9,966 nt of DNA, taken from the NCBI GenBank assembly GCA_002401225.1, contig NVSM01000013.1:27061-37026 (forward strand), given 5' to 3'. How positions within the stretch are numbered: the stretch's first letter is position 1; each line of letters starts with the position of its first letter. Positions 1-6,632 of the stretch are shown here, piece by piece. Below the pieces are notes generated by a model, which was given only the letters and a program-made list of their open reading frames with translations, was not told where the DNA came from and made no database searches. The stretch is from a bacterium (GTDB taxonomy: Bacteria; Planctomycetota; Phycisphaerae; Phycisphaerales; UBA1924). Position numbers and translations under genes: made by a program.

Positions 1-864
1 CGCCCGTTTGTTTGGTGGTTGGACCATCAAAAGCTGAACCGATACGCCATCACCACACGATACCAGGCCTTGGGCAGCATCGATAATGGTTCCAGATGGT
101 TCTTGGGATTGCAGATCAGACGGTTTCGATTGGTTGATCTTGATTTTTTCGTCTCGAAACCCCACCGTAATGCTCGGCCAAGGGTTCAGTCCATTGATTC
201 GAGCATTGACGAGTTGGGCGGGCATATTGAAATCAACGATCCCGTCGGCTTTGGACATCTTCGATGCAATGGTCACCTTGGTTGGATCTTGCGTGAGGTA
301 TTCGACCGTGCTGTTGAGCCGGTGATTAAGCACTTGTGCGATCAGATCTGGGCCATCATGCGAGAGCTTGTCGTGGAGCATCGCTGCGGTCATATCGGGT
401 TCGATGGTGCGGGTTGATTGAGCAAGCACCGCACCTGCATCCATCTCTTTATCAATGGTGATGACCGAGTTGCCGGTGACAACATCACCGGCAACGATCG
501 CCGAGTTGATTGGCGATGCGCCTCGCCAGCGGGGGAGCAAGCTGGCATGGAGATTAATCGCAAAGCGATCAGCGATGAGCTTCTGCCCAAGATACTGTCC
601 ATAGGCGATAATCACCCACGCGTCAGCGTTCCATGATCGCACAAGATCCCGATGTTCATCCGTGTTGATCTTCTCAGGCTTGATCATCGGGACATCTGGC
701 AGGTGTTCGGCTGCCCATTGGCCGATGGGGGTTGCGGCAAGTTTGCCGCCACGACCGGCTTTGCGATCTGGCTGGGTCACGATGCCTGTGATTGTGTGAT
801 CACGCGCAAGCCGTTCGAGTGTTGGGACACCAAAGGCTCCTGAGCCGAGAAAAACCACATCCAT
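1..864 (-). CDS. fmt: Methionyl-tRNA formyltransferase, C-terminus cut by window edge
   Basis: Transfers the formyl group of 10-formyl-THF to the amino group of Met on initiator tRNA, in the cytoplasm. Exactly 288 codons lie in the window; E. coli Fmt has about 315 residues, so roughly 25-30 C-terminal residues are missing. The N-terminal Rossmann part has TQPDRKAGRG at 30-39. The catalytic segment NLHASLLPRWRGASP (104-118) supplies Asn104 and His106, and Asp142 in KEMDAGAVL matches the third catalytic residue of the family. The C-terminal tRNA-binding domain includes GLNPWPS and ends in the window at VQLLMVQPPNKRA. The glycine usual after the catalytic His is alanine here. Start ATG at 864 has an AAGGA Shine-Dalgarno 8 bases upstream. 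It lies 22 bases after def, the classic def-fmt order, so co-transcription is very likely. Identification is firm. Confidence 0.95.
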   Translation of the reverse strand, partial: MDVVFLGSGAFGVPTLERLARDHTITGIVTQPDRKAGRGGKLAATPIGQWAAEHLPDVPMIKPEKINTDEHRDLVRSWNADAWVIIAYGQYLGQKLIADRFAINLHASLLPRWRGASPINSAIVAGDVVTGNSVITIDKEMDAGAVLAQSTRTIEPDMTAAMLHDKLSHDGPDLIAQVLNHRLNSTVEYLTQDPTKVTIASKMSKADGIVDFNMPAQLVNARINGLNPWPSITVGFRDEKIKINQSKPSDLQSQEPSGTIIDAAQGLVSCGDGVSVQLLMVQPPNKRA

Positions 865-886
865 GTGTTCGTTCCTTCCCTGCGGG

Positions 887-1450
887 TTATCGCTTGGCCG
901 CTTTTTCCATGGACTTCACCCGCGAGCGGTTTTTTAGCCGAGACATCTGGGTCATTTTGTCAAGAATCATTACGCCATCGAGATGATCGATTTCGTGTTG
1001 CCAGCATCTGGCCAAAAGCCCTGTCGCTTTGAGTGTGACCTCATTGCCATCAAGATCGAGCGCTTTCATTGTTACAATCGCAGGTCGATTGACTTCGCCG
1101 GTAATTCCAGGCAAGGACAGGCACCCTTCGTCATATGGCTCAAGATCACCCGCGAACTCGGTAATCACCGGGTTTAAAAACACCTGAGGCGATTCGCACG
1201 AAACAGGAAGTTCAGATATTTCCTCTTCGTCTTCCAAATCAGGATCTGGAGGGACATGGGCGACGAAGAGACGCCAAGAGAGCCCGATCTGGGGTGCTGC
1301 AAGCCCGATGCCTTGGGCGCCCTGCATGAGCTCGATCATCCGAGCTGCTACCGCACGAACCTCGTCGTTTATTTCGACAGGTTTGGCTTTGGATTTGAGC
1401 GCCTGAGTGGGGTAGAGCTCGATCCTGAGTTTGGCGGTATTGATGGTCAT
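887..1450 (-). CDS. def: Peptide deformylase
   Basis: Metalloenzyme that removes the N-formyl group from nascent proteins at the ribosome exit. 187 residues. All three family motifs are intact: GIGLAAPQ at 47-54, EGCLS at 108-112 (Cys110 a metal ligand) and HEIDH at 152-156 (His152 and His156 metal ligands, Glu153 the catalytic base). Between motifs 1 and 2 there is an acidic stretch (about residues 67-88, with DLEDEEE) that E. coli Def lacks. The C-terminus is basic (RLKNRSRVKSMEKAAKR). Start ATG at 1450 gives the usual short lead before the YPTQALKSKAKPV strand; no good Shine-Dalgarno precedes it. It is the first gene of the def-fmt operon and diverges from the TPR gene across about 110 bases. 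Identification is firm; the start is fairly sure. Confidence 0.96.
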   Translation of the reverse strand: MTINTAKLRIELYPTQALKSKAKPVEINDEVRAVAARMIELMQGAQGIGLAAPQIGLSWRLFVAHVPPDPDLEDEEEISELPVSCESPQVFLNPVITEFAGDLEPYDEGCLSLPGITGEVNRPAIVTMKALDLDGNEVTLKATGLLARCWQHEIDHLDGVMILDKMTQMSRLKNRSRVKSMEKAAKR

Positions 1451-1460
1451 ATGGGTGATC

Positions 1461-1471
1461 GTATGTCATAC
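1461..1471. repeat. Short perfect palindrome in the def leader
   Basis: GTATG-T-CATAC, 5-bp arms, lies 11 bases upstream of the def ATG in the divergent def/TPR intergenic region. It could be an operator half-site pair or chance. The rest of the 109-base intergenic region (1451-1559) shows no convincing sigma-70 promoter in either direction; the only clear signal is the Shine-Dalgarno at 1544-1550. Confidence 0.2.
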
Positions 1472-1543
1472 AAATGAGGTTGTGTGCGAGATACCCGCCT
1501 TGAGACGATCAAACCGCATACACTTGGGGACGAATCGGTGATC

Positions 1544-1550
1544 AGGAGGA
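1544..1550 (+). promoter_or_regulatory. Strong Shine-Dalgarno that fixes the TPR gene start at 1560
   Basis: AGGAGGA directly abuts an in-frame GTG at 1551, too close for that codon to be used. The next in-frame GTG, at 1560, lies about 10 bases beyond AGGAGG, a workable spacing. The start is therefore taken as 1560, giving a protein that begins M-AIFGKKNKK. Confidence 0.75.
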
Positions 1551-1559
1551 GTGAAGCCC

Positions 1560-3044
1560 GTGGCTATTTTTGGAAAAAAGAACAAAAAAAACGATGACTC
1601 AGTTGCAAATGAGTCACCTGTCATCGAGGCATTCTCACCCAAAAAGGCGAAAGCCTTCTTTGATCACGCCCGGACCGCGCATGAATCGGGCGGGTATGAA
1701 TACGCCATGCAGTGCTGGCTTAGCGGCCTACGCTGGGACCCAACCTCCATGCACGGACTCAACGCGTTTCTCAGCTCGTCAGAGGTGTACGCGCTTGAAA
1801 AGCCGAAGAAGGGCGTGAGTAAAGAGACCAAAAACGCGATCGCGACCAAGGGAGATGTCGGTAAATACATCAACACACTCCTCGACTTTGGACTCAAACG
1901 CCTCGATATTGGTAATGCAATCAAGGTCACATCGGCAGCGGCCAAAATCCATCTCAAAGAACCTACCATGATGCTCGGCGAGCATGCCCTCAAGCTTGTC
2001 CAGAATGATTCAAAGCAAAAAAAAGATATGTATGTCAAGCTGCTCGATTCATTCGAGTTGGTTGGTGCATTTAAACTCGCAGCCATTGCTGGCGAGAGCG
2101 CATGTCGCCTCGATCCAACCGACGGTGAGATCCAATTGCGTGTTCGCAATATGCTTGCACAAAGCACCATGACCTCGGGCGGCTATGACAGCGATGAAGA
2201 AGGTGGGTTCCGCAAGAATATTCGCGATGCCGATAAGCAGCAAGAACTCGCAGAGCATGATTCAATCGCGAAATCGGATTCGACCAAAGACTCAATTGTG
2301 ATCACCACCGAGGCTGCCCACATCGCTCGCCCTGACGATCTTCCTTCGATGGAAGCCTACGCCAAAGCATTGCTCGAACGCGGCAAGGGTGCTGACGAAC
2401 TCAAAGCCATGACGCTCTATAGCAAATCCTACAAAAGAAGCGGGGAGTTTCGGTATCGCAAATACGCTGGAGAGATCCAGGTCATGCGTGCCAAGCGAAC
2501 ACTCGCAAAGATCGAGGCCAGAGCCCAAGCTGATCCTACAGATGAAGAAATGCAAACCAAGTTCTTAAAGGCCAATGCGCAGTTTGAGAAAATGAGTATT
2601 GACGAACTCAAGCTTCAAGTGAAGAACTACCCAACAGATCTCGCTCTGAAGTACAAACTCGGAAAGATCTTCTTCGGCAAGGGCGAATACCAAGAATCCA
2701 TCGAGCAGTTTCAGACTGCTCAGAACGATCCCAAGCTCCGCCGAGAGGTCCAAACACTCATCGGCAAAGCATTCCGCAATCTTGGCGGATGGGAAGATGC
2801 TGCGATTACTTCATTCGAGCAAGCCTTCAATGGTATCTCGGACGAGACTTCCGATCTGGGTATGGATATCCGTTATGGACTCATGGACGCGCTTCAAGCA
2901 AAGGCAACCAAGGATATGGATATCGCATCCGCCGAGCGTGCCGATAAACTCGCTGCCGGCATGGCAATCCAACAGTTCAACTTCCGAGATGTCCGGGATC
3001 GACGCGAACAGATCAAATCGTTGATCTCCGAAATCAAAGGCTAA
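1560..3044 (+). CDS. Uncharacterised tetratricopeptide-repeat protein
   Basis: Function unknown. 494 residues from the GTG at 1560; a longer frame opens at GTG 1551, but that codon abuts the Shine-Dalgarno. No signal peptide or membrane segment is seen, so it is probably cytoplasmic. The N-terminus is basic (AIFGKKNKKND). A TPR-like helical pair spans about 30-64 (FFDHARTAHESGGYEYAM, ending WDPTS). The clearest TPR is at about 361-394: LKYKLGKIFFGKGEYQESI, then FQTAQNDP. Between them lie helical segments around 105-200, one ending ESACRLDPTDGE, a charged probably flexible linker (about 206-245, with DSDEEGG) and another helical block. The C-terminal 100 residues are helical and charged. kdsB follows after 6 bases, so the two are very likely co-transcribed. 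TPRs mediate protein-protein contacts; a scaffold role is only a guess. The N-terminal pattern reminds me of conserved Phycisphaerae proteins, from memory only. Confidence 0.85.
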   Translation: MAIFGKKNKKNDDSVANESPVIEAFSPKKAKAFFDHARTAHESGGYEYAMQCWLSGLRWDPTSMHGLNAFLSSSEVYALEKPKKGVSKETKNAIATKGDVGKYINTLLDFGLKRLDIGNAIKVTSAAAKIHLKEPTMMLGEHALKLVQNDSKQKKDMYVKLLDSFELVGAFKLAAIAGESACRLDPTDGEIQLRVRNMLAQSTMTSGGYDSDEEGGFRKNIRDADKQQELAEHDSIAKSDSTKDSIVITTEAAHIARPDDLPSMEAYAKALLERGKGADELKAMTLYSKSYKRSGEFRYRKYAGEIQVMRAKRTLAKIEARAQADPTDEEMQTKFLKANAQFEKMSIDELKLQVKNYPTDLALKYKLGKIFFGKGEYQESIEQFQTAQNDPKLRREVQTLIGKAFRNLGGWEDAAITSFEQAFNGISDETSDLGMDIRYGLMDALQAKATKDMDIASAERADKLAAGMAIQQFNFRDVRDRREQIKSLISEIKG

Positions 3045-3050
3045 ATAGGC

Positions 3051-3791
3051 ATGGGCGTGATCGCGATCATCCCGGCCCGGCTCAACTCCACCAGATTGCC
3101 TCGCAAGGTGCTATTGAACAAGACCGGCAAGCCTTTGATTGCTCATGTGGTCGAGACAGTACTTCAATCAGATCGACTCGACCGGGTTGTTGTAGCGGCA
3201 GATGACCAAGCAATTGTCGATGCACTCAATAGCTTTGATGTCGAAGTGGTCTTGACCGACCCAGATCACCCCAACGGCACATCTCGGCTGGCGCAAGCTG
3301 CGGGGTTGCTTGGCCTGAGCGACACAGACATCATCGTCAATGTCCAAGGCGATGAGCCTGAGATGGACCCCAAGCTGGTCGACGGTGCGGTCGATGCGTT
3401 TGTGAAATCGGGTGTTGAGATGGGCACGCTCGGCTCGCCGATGCAAGCGGGGGATGATGTCAACGATCCGAATCTGGTCAAAATCGTGACGCGATTGGGT
3501 GATGATGGTGTCCATCGGGCGGTGTATTTTTCGCGTTCGGTGATTCCATTCGATCGGGACAATGCCAACCCGGAATACCTCAAGCATGCGGGGTTGTATG
3601 TATATCGACGGGGTTTCCTTGACCGGTTCGCTAACTGGCCAATCTCCAAGCTCGAATCGATCGAGCAGCTCGAACAACTCCGTGCGATTGAAGCCGGGAT
3701 CGAGATTTCAGTCGCCATCATGCCATTTGTCCACAAGGGAATCGACACCCCGGCAGACTACCGGGCGTTTGTTGCCCGACAAACTCAATAA
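3051..3791 (+). CDS. kdsB: 3-deoxy-manno-octulosonate (KDO) cytidylyltransferase
   Basis: Makes CMP-KDO from CTP and KDO, the activated sugar for the lipopolysaccharide inner core, in the cytoplasm. 246 residues, close to the 248 of E. coli KdsB. Family motifs in order: IIPARLNSTRLPRK (6-19, nucleotide-binding loop), VVAADD (47-52), VNVQGDEPEM (96-105, with the Mg-binding Asp101), YFSRSVIPFDRD (159-170), HAGLYVYRRGFL (179-190), LESIEQLEQLR (201-211) and GIDTPADY (230-237, Asp232). The usual GT(D/E)R motif reads GTSR at 76-79. It begins 6 bases after the TPR gene with no strong Shine-Dalgarno, suggesting translational coupling. The pyrG frame follows on the same strand. The gene implies a KDO-containing outer membrane. 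A paralogue using another octulosonate is possible but less likely. Confidence 0.95.
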   Translation: MGVIAIIPARLNSTRLPRKVLLNKTGKPLIAHVVETVLQSDRLDRVVVAADDQAIVDALNSFDVEVVLTDPDHPNGTSRLAQAAGLLGLSDTDIIVNVQGDEPEMDPKLVDGAVDAFVKSGVEMGTLGSPMQAGDDVNDPNLVKIVTRLGDDGVHRAVYFSRSVIPFDRDNANPEYLKHAGLYVYRRGFLDRFANWPISKLESIEQLEQLRAIEAGIEISVAIMPFVHKGIDTPADYRAFVARQTQ

Positions 3792-3825
3792 ATTTACCTG
3801 ATTTTCATCAGAACTTCATATCGGG

Positions 3826-3855
3826 TTGCACGATGGGCATCGGGGTTGGTACGAT
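3826..3855 (+). promoter_or_regulatory. Weak promoter-like pair ahead of pyrG
   Basis: TTGCAC (3826-3831) and TACGAT (3850-3855) are separated by 18 bases, and TACGAT matches the sigma-70 -10 box at four of six positions. Transcription would begin near 3861-3863, right at the first pyrG ATG. That would make the ATG at 3861 leaderless, or leave the ATG at 3984 as the start with a leader of about 120 bases. The -35 match is poor, so this is tentative. Confidence 0.25.
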
Positions 3856-3860
3856 CGGTT

Positions 3861-5807
3861 ATGCCCCATCCAAACGACGCCGACGCAGGCCGAGATTCAC
3901 CGTCCCGTGTATCTTCAACGACTGGTTCAAACCCTCGTGATCCTGTCGGCGCCGACTTGCTCGCCGTCGCTGGCGATCGATCGATGGCCACCTCAGAGTT
4001 CTACTCGCCAATCCCAGATGGATACAAAAAAGGCAATCACAAATATGTCGTGATCCTTGGTACCGTTATGTCTGGGCTTGGCAAGGGCATCTTTAGCTCA
4101 TCGATGGCCAAAGTGCTCAAAGACAAAGGCTTACGCGTCGCACCAATCAAATGCGAGGGTTACCTCAATATCGATTCTGGCACGCTTAACCCATACAGGC
4201 ATGGCGAGGTTTTCGTCCTCGATGATGGCACTGAATGCGACATGGATCTGGGCACCTACGAGCGGATGCTCGACCAGAATCTGACCAAGCGGAACTTCGT
4301 CACATCGGGGCAGATCTATTCCGAAATTCTCGACCGCGAACGCCAAGGCGTGTACCTCGGACGCGATGTCCAGATGATCCCCCATGTGACGGGCGATGTA
4401 AAACGCAGGCTCCGCGAGCTCGCTTTGCGTGGTGATGGCACCGGCCCAGCCGACATCGTCTTCGTTGAAGTTGGCGGCACCGTCGGCGATTACGAGAACG
4501 GGTTCTACATCGAAGCCTTGCGCGAGCTCGCATTTGAAGAAGGCCCGGGCAGCGTGTGCTTTGTGGCCTTGACTTATGTCATCGAGCCTCAGGCTTTGGG
4601 CGAGCAGAAATCGAAGGCCGCCCAACTCGGGATCAAACGCCTGATGGAATCCGGCATTCAACCTCATCTCATTGCCTGCCGAGCGAGCAATCCGGTTGGA
4701 CATACGGTGATGGAAAAGATCGCGATGTTCTCCAATGTGCCTATGGATCGTGTGTTCTCGATGCACGATCGCAAGAGTATTTATACGATCCCTGACGAGC
4801 TTCGCAATGAAGGGCTCGACCGCGAAATCCTCTCGATCCTCAACTTACACGATCGGGTAGATGTTCGCCAAGAAGATGTCGCACGAAGAAAATGGGCCAC
4901 CTTTGTTGATGGCCTCGTTGCAGAGAAACAACATTCGATCAGAGTCGCGATTACCGGTAAATACGCCGATCTGATGGATGCCTACGCCTCGATTCAAAAA
5001 TCACTCGAACACTGCGCCGCCCATTTTCGCACAAAGGTCAATCTTGATTGGATCGACACCACCAACATCAATGATGCCAATGTTGTCGAAAAACTCAGCG
5101 TGTATGACGCAGTTATCGTTCCTGGTGGATTCGGATCACGCGGCGTCGAAGGCAAAATCTCTGCGGTGAAATATTGCCGAGAGACGGGCACGCCGTATCT
5201 TGGCATCTGCCTCGGATTCCAAGTCGCGGTGATTGAGTTTGCTCGCAATGTGCTTGGGATTAAGGACGCGTATTCGACCGAGTTCGATCCGATGTGCGGG
5301 GCGCCTTTGATTTCGGAACTCCCTGATCAGAAAAAAATCGAAGGACTCGGAGGCACCATGCGTCTTGGCGCACAAGATGTCCAGATCACCCCCGATACCC
5401 TCGCGGCCTTCCTCGCGGGCGGGAAACGATCAATCCATGAACGCTTCCGCCATCGCTACGAAGTCGATCCAGGTTTCATCGATCAACTCGAAGCCGGAGG
5501 CATGATCTTTTCGGGTCGTCATCCTGAGCAACCCATTATGCAGATTCTCGAGTTGCCATCGGATCCTAATGGGACTGCTGAAGAAGGTGCGATCACGCAT
5601 CCATACTTCATTGGTGCCCAGTTCCATCCAGAACTCACATCGCGCCCATTGACGCCTCAACCGATGTTTATGGGCTTGGTGGCTGCTGCACTGGCGACGA
5701 AGTATCAGCCAGACGCTGCGGCATGGAAAGAGTTGTACGCATCGAATGCTGCCTTGAGAACATGGCTCTTCGCACGCAAGAACGGCAAAGCTCAACCCGC
5801 CAACTGA
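3861..5807 (+). CDS. pyrG: CTP synthase, divergent and extended
   Basis: Converts UTP, ATP and glutamine to CTP. 648 residues from ATG 3861, against 545 in E. coli. The synthetase domain carries SGLGKG (71-76), Lys97 in IKCEGY, HGEVFV, Asp129 in DMDLG and Glu203 in VEVGGTVGD. The class I glutaminase domain has VPGGFGSRGVEG, Cys450 in GICLG, STEF, GGTMRLGAQ and the His589/Glu591 pair in QFHPELTS. All catalytic residues are therefore present. Oddities: the universal KLDPY segment reads KCEGY, the C-terminus runs about 30 residues past E. coli PyrG, and the N-terminus is long. The start is uncertain. TTG 3846, ATG 3861 and ATG 3984 are in frame and none has a clear Shine-Dalgarno. ATG 3984 (607 residues) leaves a family-like lead of 17 residues before YVVILG and may be the true one. 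The product feeds the neighbouring KdsB. Confidence 0.93.
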   Translation: MPHPNDADAGRDSPSRVSSTTGSNPRDPVGADLLAVAGDRSMATSEFYSPIPDGYKKGNHKYVVILGTVMSGLGKGIFSSSMAKVLKDKGLRVAPIKCEGYLNIDSGTLNPYRHGEVFVLDDGTECDMDLGTYERMLDQNLTKRNFVTSGQIYSEILDRERQGVYLGRDVQMIPHVTGDVKRRLRELALRGDGTGPADIVFVEVGGTVGDYENGFYIEALRELAFEEGPGSVCFVALTYVIEPQALGEQKSKAAQLGIKRLMESGIQPHLIACRASNPVGHTVMEKIAMFSNVPMDRVFSMHDRKSIYTIPDELRNEGLDREILSILNLHDRVDVRQEDVARRKWATFVDGLVAEKQHSIRVAITGKYADLMDAYASIQKSLEHCAAHFRTKVNLDWIDTTNINDANVVEKLSVYDAVIVPGGFGSRGVEGKISAVKYCRETGTPYLGICLGFQVAVIEFARNVLGIKDAYSTEFDPMCGAPLISELPDQKKIEGLGGTMRLGAQDVQITPDTLAAFLAGGKRSIHERFRHRYEVDPGFIDQLEAGGMIFSGRHPEQPIMQILELPSDPNGTAEEGAITHPYFIGAQFHPELTSRPLTPQPMFMGLVAAALATKYQPDAAAWKELYASNAALRTWLFARKNGKAQPAN

Positions 5808-5828
5808 TTGTTTTCCTTATCTGGGTGC

Positions 5829-5866
5829 CATGCAGGTGAGGAAGTCTCCTGCATGTTTTTAATATT
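5829..5866 (+). terminator. Intrinsic terminator of pyrG
   Basis: Stem CATGCAGG (5829-5836) pairs perfectly with CCTGCATG (5848-5855). Inside it a T-T mismatch is followed by two more pairs and a GGAAG loop. TTTTTAATATT follows at once. It sits 21 bases after the pyrG stop. This is a textbook rho-independent terminator for the TPR-kdsB-pyrG run. Confidence 0.8.
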
Positions 5867-5875
5867 GGTTCGGGG

Positions 5876-5912
5876 AATAAGACATGCAGGAGCCGAAGAC
5901 GGCACCTACATG
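5876..5912 (-). terminator. Intrinsic terminator of the minus-strand unknown gene
   Basis: On the minus strand CATGTAGG (5912-5905) pairs with CCTGCATG (5890-5883) with one G-U pair. Then come a T-T mismatch, GCCG paired with CGGC, and a TCTT tetraloop. TCTTATT follows (5882-5876), a modest U-rich tail. The TAG stop codon of the gene lies inside the 5' side of the stem. Its design mirrors the plus-strand terminator, including the T-T mismatch. Confidence 0.65.
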
Positions 5913-6574
5913 GCACCCAGATCGGCAACCACATCTTGAAGAACCAAAGCACTGAGGATATCCGGCACACCCATGTTGATGGATGTGTTGTGGATCAGTG
6001 TCTGTGCATGCAGATGGGCCAAATGGCCGACTTCTTCATCGTCTGCGCTTTGCGACAAGGCGATAAACACCTGCGTCGCCCAAGGGCGATTGATTGCGTT
6101 GTCGGGCTGAAGTTCTCTCGTATGCCAAGCCGCGGCGTTGAGGCAGCGTTCGATCAAGGATTGAGATTTCGATCGCTTTGCGATGATCCACAACGCATGG
6201 AGCGCACATAGCTCGACCATTGTGCGGTATTCGATCGCCAATGAATCCGAACCTGGAACCAATGCATCCGTTGATGCAATGAGCGATGCCGCTTCCTGAG
6301 TATCAAAGTTGCCCGATTGAATCATCCACCAGAGTTGCTGGTCGAGGGCATCGATATCAGTTGGCGTTTCAAGCGTGACACCAAGCAAATAGGCAAGAAA
6401 TGGGCGATCCGTTGATCGGCGATTGCCGTACTCGTCTGCAAACGAGTTTATATAAGATCGCTTCTCATGATCAGAGCCATCGAAGGGCACACCAACCAAC
6501 GGCTGTTTGATGAGCGAGCGGATATGCGACACCCATTGCTCATTCGTCGGCAGATTCATACAGTCTTTCGCCAT
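5906..6574 (-). CDS. Uncharacterised helical protein
   Basis: I do not recognise a family. 222 residues from ATG 6574 (MAKDCMNLPTNEQW); ATG 6559 (MNLPTNEQW) is an alternative. Neither has a strong Shine-Dalgarno. The frame stays open upstream to 6967, but that part is antisense to panC and reads as a shadow. The protein looks soluble and mostly alpha-helical, without signal peptide, cysteine cluster or clear repeat. Recognisable blocks are RPFLAYLLGVTLETPTDID, DQQLWWMIQSGNFD, ELCALHALWIIAKRSKSQ, CLNAAAWHTRELQPDN (followed by RPWATQVF) and a His-rich stretch GHLAHLHAQTLIHN. The evenly spaced Ala/Leu helices suggest a helical-repeat fold. It is convergent with pyrG and diverges from panC over 58 bases. 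The final codons (GATCTGGGTGCCATG, then TAG) are part of the inverted terminator element. Confidence 0.75.
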   Translation of the reverse strand: MAKDCMNLPTNEQWVSHIRSLIKQPLVGVPFDGSDHEKRSYINSFADEYGNRRSTDRPFLAYLLGVTLETPTDIDALDQQLWWMIQSGNFDTQEAASLIASTDALVPGSDSLAIEYRTMVELCALHALWIIAKRSKSQSLIERCLNAAAWHTRELQPDNAINRPWATQVFIALSQSADDEEVGHLAHLHAQTLIHNTSINMGVPDILSALVLQDVVADLGAM

Positions 6575-6632
6575 ATTCAATCGTAGACTATTGTTCCCCG
6601 ATGACACACGATTCCCGATCGAAAGAGCCCAT

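Larger units (their letters stand above)
5819..5922. repeat. Inverted duplication of a terminator hairpin (104-bp imperfect palindrome)
   Basis: The outer arms, 5819-5838 and 5903-5922, match at 19 of 20 positions (ATCTGGGTGCCATG, then C or T, then AGGTG). The inner arms, 5846-5859 and 5879-5892, match at 13 of 14 (CTCCTGCATGT, then T or C, then TT). The centre at 5860-5878 is unpaired. Read as two units, each arm is one terminator copy facing the other. They share arm sequence but differ in the loop. It lies at the junction of the convergent pyrG and the unknown minus-strand gene, and its right arm covers the last codons of the latter. Confidence 0.85.

Noticed and set aside
19..417. Plus-strand open frame of 132 codons at the left edge
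   Set aside because: Antisense to fmt, whose motifs are unambiguous.
1664..2170. Minus-strand open frame of 168 codons
   Set aside because: Shadow of the TPR gene; Ser/Arg-rich with no family features.
4131..4766. Open frame of 211 codons on the minus strand inside pyrG
   Set aside because: Shadow of the codon bias of pyrG; no recognisable protein and no start signal.
6507..6632. Upstream extension of panC
   Set aside because: It lies over the divergent gene, does not resemble PanC, and ATG 6633 has a Shine-Dalgarno and the family N-terminus.
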